A model generated the notes under the pieces. That model had not been told where the DNA came from. It ran no database searches and worked only from the letters and a program-made list of their open reading frames with translations. The position numbers and the translations under genes are program-made. Positions 15,848 to 24,768 of a stretch of DNA of 35,061 bases are shown in pieces; the stretch's first letter is position 1; each line of letters opens with the position of its first letter. The stretch comes from Candidatus Zixiibacteriota bacterium (GTDB lineage: Bacteria > Zixibacteria > MSB-5A5 > UBA10806 > 4484-95), in contig JAAYTW010000215.1 in NCBI GenBank assembly GCA_012517955.1, positions 1 through 35,061 on the forward strand, written 5' to 3'.

Positions 15848-17692
15848 CTAATGATTGATATACTTGATTATATTCATCGCGACTTCGAACTTGCCGAACG
15901 ATGGCATCAAGTATAGTCCATTAATATAGCCTTTGGATTTTTCTATCAACTCCAAAGCGATTTCCTGGCCTATCGATGCTGACTTTTCGCCGGCGTTTTT
16001 CATTCTTTCGAGCAGTTTATTAGGTATGGTAATTCCCGGCACCTCATTATGTAAAAATTCGGCGTGCTTAAAACTCATTAATGGCAGGATTCCCAGCACC
16101 ACGGGAAGATTATATTTGGCGATATCATCCACGCTTTGCTTAATTATGTCGATATCGAACAACGGCTGCGTAAAAACATACTGACCGCCGGCCGCGGCTT
16201 TCTGTTGAAGGCGGGATAATTCCAACCGATAATCCGGAGCAGTCGGATTAAAGGCGACGCCGATAGAAAAATTGGTCGGCTTACCAATCGCGTTTCCAAA
16301 AAAGTCGCTTCCCGAATTCAACTTTTGGATAACGTTTACAAGCCCAATCGAATCGACATCGTAAACCGCGGTCGCTTGAGGATAATCGCCCAAGGATGGC
16401 GGATCGCCGGTCAAGGCGAGTATGTCTTTGACTCCCATGGCGTGGGCTCCTAACAAATCGGCCTGAAGCCCCATCAGATTGCGGTCTCTGGTTGTAAAAT
16501 GCAGTATTATATCAATATCGACATATCGTTTAATCAAATAAGCCAGCGCCAGACAAGACATCTTTACGCGGGCCAATGGGGAATCGGCGATATTCACCGC
16601 GTCCGCCCCGATTTCCTTTAATTCGCCGGCCACTTTAATCAACTTTTCTGGATTGGAACCTTTCGGGGGATCCAGTTCAACTGAGACAACAAAATCATGA
16701 GTCAGCTTTTCTAAAAATGGCGAAATGGTCGGGATTTTTTTTTCGTCTTTTACCGCGATTATGTTCATTCGATCCCTCGCGGCATAGCCGCCGATTTTTT
16801 CGGGCATCGGCTTAATATCTTTAAGGGCCTTGCTGATAGCGGCGATATGGTCCGGTGTTGTACCGCAACAGCCTCCGATAATTGTGGCGCCCGCCTCGAC
16901 AAATTTACGGGCATATTCGGCCAGATAATCGGGAGAAGAAAAATATACGAAGCGGCCGTTATATAATCTTGGCAATCCGGCATTCGGCTGAGCCGATACG
17001 TAAGTTGTTCCAAATTCACAAAGTATCTGAATCACCTCAAGCATCATTTGAGGCCCTACTGAACAATTCGCTCCAATCACGTCAACGCCCAAAGGCACCA
17101 AATGGGAGGCCACATCTTCCGGCCTATTACCGAGTAGAGTCATCCCTTCAGCGGTGAATGTCATTTGGGCGACAATAGGTAGATCGCAGGTTTTTTTAAT
17201 GATTCCTACAATCAATTCCATTTCCTCGAGATTGGCTATAGTTTCGACCATGAACAAATCGACGCCCCCCTCAAGGAGCGATTCGACCTGTTCGCGAAAG
17301 ATATCCTTTGCCGCCGCCTTAAGAATTTTGCCGTAGGGTTCAAGTTGTTTACCCAACGGACCAATCGAGCCGGCGATATAAATATCCTTGCCGATAATAT
17401 CTCGGGCTTCGCGGGCGATTCTGGCGGCTTTGATATTTATCTCGCGGACTTTATCCTCAAGCCCATATCCGGAAAGGCGAACCGAATTGGCGCCGAACGT
17501 ATTGGTTTCGATTATTTCCGCCCCCGCTTCAATATACTCGCGATGAATCTGATTAATCAATTCTGGTTTAGATAAATTCAACTCATCAAATGACCTCTCA
17601 TAAGATATGCCTTTTTGATTGAGGTAAGTCCCCATCGCCCCGTCGCAAATAATCACGCCCTGCTTTAATCTCGATAAAAAAGAATATTCCAT
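15848..17692 (-). CDS. Bifunctional homocysteine S-methyltransferase / 5,10-methylenetetrahydrofolate reductase
   Basis: The 614-residue protein joins two enzymes. Residues 1-290 are a homocysteine S-methyltransferase domain with CDGAMGTYL, ETNTFGANS, and the zinc-binding cysteines Cys210 (GANCSVGP) and Cys275-Cys276 (GGCCGTTPDH). About 325-614 is an FAD-linked MTHFR domain (VVSVELDPPKGSN, HFTTRDRN, DILALTGDPP, GGQYVFTQPLFD). This is the layout of Bacillus YitJ. Unlike MetH it has no pterin-binding, cobalamin-binding or activation domain, so if it feeds methyl groups from methyl-tetrahydrofolate to homocysteine it needs another route or a separate corrinoid protein. No clear ribosome site precedes the ATG at 17692. 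It lies between a GGDEF-like gene and the UroD-like gene. Confidence 0.93.
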   Translation of the reverse strand: MEYSFLSRLKQGVIICDGAMGTYLNQKGISYERSFDELNLSKPELINQIHREYIEAGAEIIETNTFGANSVRLSGYGLEDKVREINIKAARIAREARDIIGKDIYIAGSIGPLGKQLEPYGKILKAAAKDIFREQVESLLEGGVDLFMVETIANLEEMELIVGIIKKTCDLPIVAQMTFTAEGMTLLGNRPEDVASHLVPLGVDVIGANCSVGPQMMLEVIQILCEFGTTYVSAQPNAGLPRLYNGRFVYFSSPDYLAEYARKFVEAGATIIGGCCGTTPDHIAAISKALKDIKPMPEKIGGYAARDRMNIIAVKDEKKIPTISPFLEKLTHDFVVSVELDPPKGSNPEKLIKVAGELKEIGADAVNIADSPLARVKMSCLALAYLIKRYVDIDIILHFTTRDRNLMGLQADLLGAHAMGVKDILALTGDPPSLGDYPQATAVYDVDSIGLVNVIQKLNSGSDFFGNAIGKPTNFSIGVAFNPTAPDYRLELSRLQQKAAAGGQYVFTQPLFDIDIIKQSVDDIAKYNLPVVLGILPLMSFKHAEFLHNEVPGITIPNKLLERMKNAGEKSASIGQEIALELIEKSKGYINGLYLMPSFGKFEVAMNIIKYINH

Positions 17693-17757
17693 TAATTCAG
17701 ATATATCAAAAACAAGTTGAACAGGTCAATAGAATTTATAACGACTAATAAACGAGG

Positions 17758-18237
17758 CTATGCGGTTAAAGCCGACCGGATATTATCCAGCACCGATGAT
17801 GGGGTCGCGTTATCGGTCGGGAAACAATTCGAAACGATTTCCACTTTCCAATTCTTCGGGGAGTTGATTATCTCGTGCAGAAAATAACGAATACTCTCCT
17901 GCAAGCGTCTCTCAACGGCAGTCGCCCCTTCGGCGGGGGTATCTACTAATAGGATACATATTTTGCCTTTATTGAAACCGCTGATTATATCGGTTTGGCG
18001 TATAGAAATTCTTATGTGGTGGCGAAGCTTTCGATAAAAATCATTTCCGGAACGGGAATTGTCAAATTCTATATTTTTAAGATGCGATGTGTCAACTATT
18101 AGATATGAAAGAAAATCAAGGTATCTTTGCGCCCGCTTCAATTCCTGGCTGGTTCTCGACATAAAATTTTCAGTCGAATTATACAACCTATCGAGAATTT
18201 CTATTTCTAAATCCATACCTTCAACTTCGCCAAGCAT
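17758..18237 (-). CDS. Degenerate GGDEF-like domain protein
   Basis: A 159-residue single-domain protein. The segment IRQTDIISGFNKGKICILLV followed by a helix AVERRLQESI has the spacing and flanking pattern of a GGDEF diguanylate cyclase (R..D.........GGDEF...LLP......A......L), but the signature residues are replaced (NKGKI where GGDEF would be). If the reading is right, it cannot make c-di-GMP and could only bind a partner or nucleotide. The start is either 18237 or the ATG at 18216; neither has a strong ribosome site. It follows the NtrC-type regulator gene with a 217-base gap containing a sigma-54-like sequence. Identification rests on pattern, so moderate. Confidence 0.55.
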   Translation of the reverse strand: MLGEVEGMDLEIEILDRLYNSTENFMSRTSQELKRAQRYLDFLSYLIVDTSHLKNIEFDNSRSGNDFYRKLRHHIRISIRQTDIISGFNKGKICILLVDTPAEGATAVERRLQESIRYFLHEIINSPKNWKVEIVSNCFPTDNATPSSVLDNIRSALTA

Positions 18238-18283
18238 TAACTTTCAACAAATTAAACTTCGTTTTATCAATTACTTAATAATA

Positions 18284-18299
18284 ATCAAATTTAATGCCA
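18284..18299 (-). promoter_or_regulatory. Sigma-54-like -24/-12 element
   Basis: The minus strand reads TGGCATTAAATTTGAT, compared with the consensus TGGCACG-N4-TTGCW. TGGCA, the spacing and TTG match; the CG pair and the C of TTGC do not. It lies about 50 bases before the GGDEF-like gene and just past the gene for a sigma-54 activator. The missing -12 C weakens it. Confidence 0.35.
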
Positions 18300-18454
18300 T
18301 AACGCGGCGTATCGAATTAATTCTATATATTACTATTGTACGATACAACTTATTATCCTTTAAAAGGTTAGGCCGCTTCCCGGGCATAATGGAGTGAATG
18401 TCAATGACGATATTATTTGTTGTGTGCAGAATATTTCACAATATATGAATGCAA

Positions 18455-19849
18455 TCAGTCGATAATCTTATATTCCTTAATCTTGTACAATAATGACCGA
18501 TAGCTTATATCGAGCAATTTAGCCGCCTTGCGTCTGTTCCAGTTTGTTTTGGTTAGGCAGCGCGTAATAAGATTCTTCTCAACCTCAGCGACCACCTTAT
18601 CAACTTTGGCCTTTAGCGTAAAATTATCGTCATCAAGATTAACCGGCAACGCCATTTGTCCGGCGGCTGGAGCCGGAATCGGCCCTTTAAGGGTTTCGTA
18701 AATAATTTGTTCATCGCCCCTAACGACGATTTGTTTGGTAAGATTTTCGAGCTGGCGCACGTTTCCGGGCCAATAATAGTTGCAGAGGTGTTTCATGGTT
18801 TCCGGACGAATACTACGATAGTCTTTATTATATAATAAGCTATATTTTTCCAGATAGTGATTTACAATTAGCGGAATATCTTCTTTTCTATCACGTAACG
18901 GCGGCAATTGTATCGTGATTTCGTTCAGCCTATAATACAAATCATCGCGCATCAAACCTTTCTGCATCGCCTCTTCAAGATTACGGTTGGTGGCGCAGAC
19001 GATTCTAACATCGACATGGATATTATTAATGCCGCCGACTCTAACAAATTCCTGGTGTTCTAACACCTGTAGAAGTTTGGTTTGTAAATCGATTGGCATA
19101 TCGCCGATTTCGTCAAGGAACATTGTCCCTTTATTCGCGACCTCAAACCGGCCCGGCTTAGTTTTATTGGCTCCCGTGAAAGCCCCTTTTTCATATCCAA
19201 ATAGTTCCGCTTCCAAAAGCTCTCGGGGGATAGCCGCGCAGTTGACTTTGACAAATGGTTCGGCTTTGCGCGGGGATAAATTATGAATCATTCTAGCGAT
19301 AATCTCTTTGCCCGTTCCGGATTCGCCTCTTATCAAAACGGTTAACTCACTGGGGGCGACCTGTTCGACCACGTTTTTTACGCGCAGCATCGATTCCGAA
19401 TCGCCGATTAAGGTTTCATGCGCGGTTTCGCGAAGTTTTTTCTTTAAATTGCTGATTTCTTCTTTGAGCTTCTTTTTTTCCAGGACGGTTCGGATATGAA
19501 TTTCCAGTTCTTTGACATCAAACGGCTTATTGATAAACTCCGTGGCGCCGCGTTTGATGGATTCGACGATATTTTTGGTATCGCCGTGTCCCGATAGCAT
19601 CATGACATCCAAGCCGGTATCGAGCTTTTTGATTCGCTCAAGGATATCAAGGCCGTTAAGCCCAGGCATCTTGATATCGAGCAAGACAAGATCCGGTTGA
19701 GTTGATGGAGTCTTTTTGGAAAGAAGGCTTAACGCTTCCTGGCCATCGCGTACGGATTCGATTTCGAAACGTTCACCAAGGCCCTCCGAGATTATCCAGG
19801 GGACCTTAGGATCGTCGTCAACGACCAAAATTTTTACTTTTGTTTCCAT
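18455..19849 (-). CDS. NtrC-family sigma-54-dependent response regulator
   Basis: The 464-residue protein has all three parts of an NtrC-type activator. The receiver (1-120) has the acidic pair DDD, phospho-acceptor Asp58 ([10 protein letters not shown]) and Lys108. The AAA+ domain (about 145-385) has Walker A GESGTGKE (175-182), the sigma-54-contacting GAFTGA loop (222-227), and Walker B MFLDEIGD. The C-terminal Fis-type helix-turn-helix is at about 418-463 ([20 protein letters not shown]). The intact GAFTGA means it should remodel sigma-54 holoenzyme. It starts two bases after the hybrid kinase gene, as the third cistron of a signalling operon. Targets are unknown; the downstream GGDEF-like gene has a sigma-54-like element. 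Confidence 0.96.
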   Translation of the reverse strand: METKVKILVVDDDPKVPWIISEGLGERFEIESVRDGQEALSLLSKKTPSTQPDLVLLDIKMPGLNGLDILERIKKLDTGLDVMMLSGHGDTKNIVESIKRGATEFINKPFDVKELEIHIRTVLEKKKLKEEISNLKKKLRETAHETLIGDSESMLRVKNVVEQVAPSELTVLIRGESGTGKEIIARMIHNLSPRKAEPFVKVNCAAIPRELLEAELFGYEKGAFTGANKTKPGRFEVANKGTMFLDEIGDMPIDLQTKLLQVLEHQEFVRVGGINNIHVDVRIVCATNRNLEEAMQKGLMRDDLYYRLNEITIQLPPLRDRKEDIPLIVNHYLEKYSLLYNKDYRSIRPETMKHLCNYYWPGNVRQLENLTKQIVVRGDEQIIYETLKGPIPAPAAGQMALPVNLDDDNFTLKAKVDKVVAEVEKNLITRCLTKTNWNRRKAAKLLDISYRSLLYKIKEYKIID

Positions 19850-19851
19850 AT

Positions 19852-21936
19852 TTAAATCGGCAAATCTATTTTAAAGGTTGTGCCTTCCCCTACTTTGCTT
19901 TCGACCGTAAGCCTACCATTATGCGCCGCAATGACTCTTTCGACAATCGCCAGACCCAAACCGGTGCCGGTTTCTTTTGTCGTATAATATCTTTCGAATA
20001 TTTTCGGCAATTCATTTTCGGGAATGCCACAGCCGGTATCGGAAATCGTCATATGAACATACGGCTCCGCCTTTGGATGTGGTCCTATTTTGACAATTAT
20101 ACGGCCGCCCGACTCCATGCTTTCGACCGCATTTAAAATGATGTTGAGGATAGATTCAAGAATTTCATTTCTATTTATTTCAATATCCGGCACTGTCTCG
20201 CAAACGAGTTGAAAATCGATATTCTTTTTTTGAAAATCGCGCGCAAGCAACTCAGCGACCTTTTCAACCACGTTTTTAAGCGATTCGCGTTGAGTGTAAT
20301 ATTTGTTAGGGTTGGCGAAATTGACGATTTCTTTTACCAATTCATGAAGGCGGTTAAGCTCTTTCTCACTACCGGCGAAAAATTCATCGGCGAGGGGACC
20401 GTCGAATTTATCCCTGTAAATCTGGATATTGCCTTTTATATTCGTAAGGGGTTTTTTCAAATCATGGCAGATTTCGGAAATCATTTTCCCCATAGAGACC
20501 AATTTCGTCGCGTTAAGAACAGCCTTCTGCCTTTCATATATTGAAGCGGCCTGGGCGGCCACAATTGTCGATAGATTTTGTCCTGTCGCGCTAAGTGCGC
20601 CATCAGATAAAATTACCATAAATCCCGAAATCGCTCCTCTTAATTGAACCGGGATAATCTCGGTTGCAAACTTATTTCGGGCGGCATACTCTGCAAAAGA
20701 ATTCAGTAGCTGGCCGCCTATGGTATTTATATCGACATCCTGCCCGATTCCTATAACTTCTTTAGCGATTTTTAGTTCTGTCGGAAACAGTCTTTCGGGA
20801 CCGCATCTTTCGGACTCATAATGCAATTCAAGCCGTAAAGAATTGGTACGTTCAATCAGACCAAACCAGAAAATCGCCTGAATATTGTGAATCAGTTTGC
20901 GCATTTCAAAATAAATCGTTTCGCCAACTTTATCGATATCGTCGATAGTCGATATTTTTCTGGTGATATCGAAAAGTATCGAAAGTTCGTTGATTTTTTC
21001 GACTCTCTCGCCGAAAATGTTCGCTCTATCTATAGCGATTGCCGCTTGAGCGGCCAGAGAACTCAAAATTCTCAAGTCATCGTTATCAAAAGGAGCGCCG
21101 TTTATCTTATTGTTCAGATTAATTACTCCAAGAATATTACCTTTGTATTGAAGAGGCACCGAAATCAGCGATTTTGATTCGTAATGCTGACGGTTGATTC
21201 TGGAAAACCGCGGATCTTTTTCGATATTGTCAATCATTAAGGGTTTTCCCGTCTTGGCCACATATCCCGAAATTGAACTGCCCACTTTCATTCGGGTATT
21301 AGACACAATTTCGTTGGCCAAGCCGCAAGCGGCGCCGATATAAAGTTCCTGTTTATTCGGGTCCAAAATCATCACCGAACCGATACGAGCCCCGATAACA
21401 TCGATAGCCAATGAAAGTATTTGAGTAAGGGCCTCGGTTAAATCAATTGTCGATGCCAGAATCGTGCTGGCGCTGTAGAGCGCGTCGAACTGCGCCAACG
21501 ATTGGCGTAATTTAGTATTCGCAATCGTTAATTCATCGAGAAGCCGTTCTTTTTCGATAGCGGTATGGCGTTTTTCCAACGAACGGGCGATTGTTATTTT
21601 CAATTCCTCAAATTCGACCGGTTTCGCCAGATAGCCGAAGGCGCCTTGGTCGACCGCCTCCTTTGCCGATGCCAGCGAGGCATAGCCGGTCATCAGAATA
21701 ACCTCAAGATAAGGGTCCCGCTGACGGGCACGGCGAAGGATTTCCAGACCGGAGACCTTTGGCATCTTGATATCAGTAATAATAAGGTCGAAATCGTTTT
21801 CGGCCAATAATTCGAGGGCCTTTTCTGGATTGGTCGTGGCTTGAACCTGATAGTTTTCCATTTCGAGGAGCGTCTTCAGGCTGTCGCACATCCCCTTTTC
21901 ATCATCGACCAGCAATATGTTGGCTTTATGTTTCAT
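19852..21936 (-). CDS. Hybrid sensor kinase: receiver - GAF - GAF-like - HisKA - HATPase
   Basis: The 694-residue protein has no membrane segment, so it should be cytoplasmic. Domains in order: receiver (1-122; Asp55 in LIITDIKMP, Lys105), coiled linker, GAF (about 150-310), a second GAF-like region (about 315-470), a HisKA dimerisation helix with phospho-accepting His491 (SEICHDLKKPLTNIKG), and HATPase (about 590-694; N-box NIILNAVESM, DTGCGIPE, GTGLGLAIVERV). The receiver at the N-terminus means it can be phosphorylated by another kinase and then modulate its own kinase core. It overlaps the upstream kinase gene by 11 bases and is followed two bases later by the NtrC-type gene, which suggests a phosphorelay among the three. 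Confidence 0.93.
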   Translation of the reverse strand: MKHKANILLVDDEKGMCDSLKTLLEMENYQVQATTNPEKALELLAENDFDLIITDIKMPKVSGLEILRRARQRDPYLEVILMTGYASLASAKEAVDQGAFGYLAKPVEFEELKITIARSLEKRHTAIEKERLLDELTIANTKLRQSLAQFDALYSASTILASTIDLTEALTQILSLAIDVIGARIGSVMILDPNKQELYIGAACGLANEIVSNTRMKVGSSISGYVAKTGKPLMIDNIEKDPRFSRINRQHYESKSLISVPLQYKGNILGVINLNNKINGAPFDNDDLRILSSLAAQAAIAIDRANIFGERVEKINELSILFDITRKISTIDDIDKVGETIYFEMRKLIHNIQAIFWFGLIERTNSLRLELHYESERCGPERLFPTELKIAKEVIGIGQDVDINTIGGQLLNSFAEYAARNKFATEIIPVQLRGAISGFMVILSDGALSATGQNLSTIVAAQAASIYERQKAVLNATKLVSMGKMISEICHDLKKPLTNIKGNIQIYRDKFDGPLADEFFAGSEKELNRLHELVKEIVNFANPNKYYTQRESLKNVVEKVAELLARDFQKKNIDFQLVCETVPDIEINRNEILESILNIILNAVESMESGGRIIVKIGPHPKAEPYVHMTISDTGCGIPENELPKIFERYYTTKETGTGLGLAIVERVIAAHNGRLTVESKVGEGTTFKIDLPI

Positions 21937-23284
21937 CGGCCCGTTTCAATGGCAACGTTATAATAAACGTCGCTCCTCCCCTAGGATTGTTACGTACAAC
22001 TATATTACCTTGATGCCATTGGATTATTCCATAACAGACGGATAATCCCAATCCGGAACCCTCCCGGCCGGGCTTGGTCGTGAAAAAAGGCTCAAACACT
22101 TTGGAAATGATTTCTTTAGGAATTCCCGGTCCGTTATCGCTGAATTCTATATTTATATTATTGCCGTTGATTTTCGCCGAGACATCAATTTGGCCGCCGG
22201 AGGGCATAAAATCGCGCGAATTCATCAACAAGTTCAAAAACACTTGTTTAAGCTTCTCTGGGGAACCCGGGATAATCGGCATTTTATTGGGCAGGTCCAA
22301 ATTGACGTCTATATCCGCGTTGGAAAGTTGATTAGACATCAGGGCAAGCGATTCGGCAATCACACATTTTAAATCGACCTGGTCGATTTCTTCCTGCTGG
22401 GGCCGATAAAAATCCAGCAATTGTCGGACTATTCCGGCGATTCGCTTAACCTCTTCTTTCAGGATATTGATATAATTGGCGTATACGTCATCGGGCAATT
22501 TACGATTTGACAGTATTTGCAGATAATTGCTGATAATACCGAGCGGATTATTGACCTCATGAGCAATCGAGGCCGATAGTTTGCCGAGAGCCGCCATTTT
22601 CTCGCTTACAATAAGCAATTGCTGAGTGTGCTCCAATTCCCGTCGGGCTTCGCGCTCGCGCACATATAAGTTCGAATTTTCCAAAGCCACCGAAAGCTGA
22701 TTCATCAGGAGCGACAAAAACTCAATATCATTTTCATGATATTCGGCACCGGATATTTTTGCCGGTAAAAACAAAAGTCCCAACAGCCTGTTTTTCATTG
22801 TCAGAGGCACAATAAGATTGACGTTGTATTGCCTCAGAATCGCCAGAATACACTTGTTTACATCGAATAACTCTTCGAATTGGTTTATCGTCAGGGGCTT
22901 GCCGTTCCTGATAATGGAATCGATTTGGGGATTTCGGGGATCAATCGCAATATCGGATAAGCTTACGGGGTCAATTCCTTTAGCGTAGACTTTATTCAGC
23001 AACGGAGAATCGGGACCAGCGGTGATAATCGCGGCGCTTTCAACCCCCATCTGGCCGAGACAAGTCAATAAAATCGCGTCGATAAGCGTATCGGTATCAA
23101 GCATCGATGACAAGTGCCGCGAGATTTCAAAAACAGTATAAAGGTCGAAAATTTTACGTCGAAGGCGCCGGTTGTTCTCCGAAAGTTCGCCCAGCTGTTC
23201 GGTCATAATTTCTATATTAGCGAGATCTTCGCTATGGGATGGATTGGTTGGTTCGAGTTCAGCCATCATTATTACTTTCGGCAT
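21926..23284 (-). CDS. GAF-domain sensor histidine kinase
   Basis: This 452-residue kinase has an N-terminal coiled coil (about 25-60), a GAF domain (about 60-205), a second coiled linker, HisKA with His242 (ASIAHEVNNPLGIISNYLQI), and a C-terminal HATPase (LLMNSRDFMPSGG, DNGPGIPKE, GSGLGLSVCYGIIQWH). No membrane segment is visible, so it senses something in the cytoplasm. The 5' end is uncertain: ATGs at 23284, 23269 and 23266 are in frame and none has a convincing ribosome site; the shorter forms lose only five or six residues. It is the first gene of the signalling operon. The ligand is unknown. Confidence 0.92.
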   Translation of the reverse strand: MPKVIMMAELEPTNPSHSEDLANIEIMTEQLGELSENNRRLRRKIFDLYTVFEISRHLSSMLDTDTLIDAILLTCLGQMGVESAAIITAGPDSPLLNKVYAKGIDPVSLSDIAIDPRNPQIDSIIRNGKPLTINQFEELFDVNKCILAILRQYNVNLIVPLTMKNRLLGLLFLPAKISGAEYHENDIEFLSLLMNQLSVALENSNLYVREREARRELEHTQQLLIVSEKMAALGKLSASIAHEVNNPLGIISNYLQILSNRKLPDDVYANYINILKEEVKRIAGIVRQLLDFYRPQQEEIDQVDLKCVIAESLALMSNQLSNADIDVNLDLPNKMPIIPGSPEKLKQVFLNLLMNSRDFMPSGGQIDVSAKINGNNINIEFSDNGPGIPKEIISKVFEPFFTTKPGREGSGLGLSVCYGIIQWHQGNIVVRNNPRGGATFIITLPLKRADET

Positions 23285-23362
23285 TAAGAAAGTTAATGTT
23301 AATGTGCGTTAAAGAATCGGAGTCCCCTCTTGGCGATTTGAGAAACCCAATCATATAAATTG

Positions 23363-23393
23363 ATAATAGTACCAAAGAGCTTACAATTGTCAA
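23363..23393 (-). promoter_or_regulatory. Possible promoter of the signalling operon
   Basis: On the minus strand a perfect TTGACA (23393-23388) and TATTAT (23368-23363) are separated by 19 bases, slightly too long for an ideal promoter. It would give a leader of about 70 bases. Confidence 0.4.
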
Positions 23394-23418
23394 TAAAGAA
23401 ATATAGCCCAATTTTATA

Positions 23419-23447
23419 TTGCGTTGATAGTTCGATAACGATATAAT
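23419..23447 (+). promoter_or_regulatory. Possible promoter of the site-2 protease gene
   Basis: TTGCGT and a perfect TATAAT (23442-23447) are separated by 17 bases on the plus strand, about 130 bases before the protease ATG. It diverges from the kinase promoter candidate with about 25 bases between them, so a shared regulator could act on both. Confidence 0.4.
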
Positions 23448-23581
23448 GAAATCGTTATTCAAAATGGTAGTTACAGATAAGATAAATTAGTGAGGCGGCT
23501 TAATTTTCGACAAAGCGATAACGAATAGCAAAGGCAAACCGATAAATATAAACAATTACTTTAAGCATTACCTACAATAAT

Positions 23582-24679
23582 ATGACATACAATGAATTAA
23601 TAGATATTTATATTGGAGCATTGAGCGATATTATCAGCATTGATGTCGTTTATGGAGGAGCGGGCGAAATCATTTTTAAGGGTCGGCTTAACGATAGTGC
23701 TCTTATATCGGATTCGCTGATAGAAGATCGCTTGAGAAGACTTCCGGGAACCCCGCGTCTTTTGAGCAGCCGTCCCAATACAGTAATCCAGGTGCGGATA
23801 CCAGAAGAAATAGTCAGGCGGCCTATCCCCTGGCTCAACATAATCCTTTTTATCCTGACAGTTTTTTCGACCATATTAAGCGGGGCCGGACTTGAGGGAA
23901 TGGATATTTTGGGTAATCCATCCCTGATATGGAATAATCCACTTGACATAATAAAGGCTGGAATCCCGTTTTCGTTCGCCCTGTTGGGAATTCTTTTATT
24001 TCATGAGTTCGGGCATTATATCGCCTCGCGGCGAAATGGCGTAAAGGTAACGCTTCCGTTTTTTGTGCCTTTCCCCAATTTCGTGGGGACGCTGGGGGCG
24101 GTTATCAGATCAAAATCCCCATTTATCAATAGACGGCAACTTATGGAAGTCGGCGCAGCCGGACCTTTGGCGGGCGTGGTAATAGCCATTCCTTTATTGA
24201 TATGGGGAACGGCTCATTCCAGATTCATTCCTGAGCCGCCAAATCTTGACGGCATGATAAATTTGGGGTCATCGCTTTTAATTTATGTCATAAATAAGCT
24301 GTTCTCGCCGACGCCGCCGGTCGGGATGATAAGCATTATTCATCCGGTGGCATTTGCCGGTTGGGTCGGGCTTTTGGTTACCATGTTAAATCTCATGCCA
24401 ATCAGTCAATTGGACGGCGGGCATATTCTATACGCATTGTTCGGCAAGTTTCAGCATAAATTGGCATATTTATTTATCGCGATATTGGTGGCTTTATCGT
24501 TTTACTGGATGGGGTGGTTAATTTGGATCGTTTTCGGTCTCTTATTAAAACCAAACCACCCGCCGACCGTTTTGGATGATATCCCTCTGGAAAGAAAACA
24601 TAAAATCGTTGGATATATTTGTATATTGCTGTTTATTTTTTGTTTTATGCCCGTGCCGATTTCTATTACCGCTCCTTAA
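23582..24679 (+). CDS. Site-2 protease (M50) family membrane metalloprotease
   Basis: Site-2 proteases cut substrates inside the membrane. The 365-residue protein has a soluble N-terminal region (1-82) and then several hydrophobic segments. The zinc motif H141-E-F-G-H145 lies in a membrane helix (LLGILLFHEFGHYIASRR). The third zinc ligand is Asp278 in NLMPISQLDGGHILYAL, corresponding to the usual NPDG motif. GAAGPLAGVV is the conserved core G-x-x-x-GP segment. It resembles the short EGY1-like bacterial group without a PDZ domain, so its substrates cannot be guessed from a PDZ. The start at 23582 has no obvious ribosome site. It is divergent from the kinase operon. Physiological partner unknown. 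Confidence 0.93.
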   Translation: MTYNELIDIYIGALSDIISIDVVYGGAGEIIFKGRLNDSALISDSLIEDRLRRLPGTPRLLSSRPNTVIQVRIPEEIVRRPIPWLNIILFILTVFSTILSGAGLEGMDILGNPSLIWNNPLDIIKAGIPFSFALLGILLFHEFGHYIASRRNGVKVTLPFFVPFPNFVGTLGAVIRSKSPFINRRQLMEVGAAGPLAGVVIAIPLLIWGTAHSRFIPEPPNLDGMINLGSSLLIYVINKLFSPTPPVGMISIIHPVAFAGWVGLLVTMLNLMPISQLDGGHILYALFGKFQHKLAYLFIAILVALSFYWMGWLIWIVFGLLLKPNHPPTVLDDIPLERKHKIVGYICILLFIFCFMPVPISITAP

Positions 24680-24768
24680 ATCCCAATAAATTTTCCGATA
24701 TTGAATCGCTAAAAAAAATCGATTCACTGCCGATTTCTAATATGGAAAAATAAAGGAGGTATGCTAAT

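Noticed and set aside
23259-23462. Minus-strand 67-codon frame with one hydrophobic segment ahead of the kinase gene
   Set aside because: It opens at a TTG with no ribosome site, overlaps the kinase start and contains the candidate kinase promoter, so it is probably chance in AT-rich sequence.
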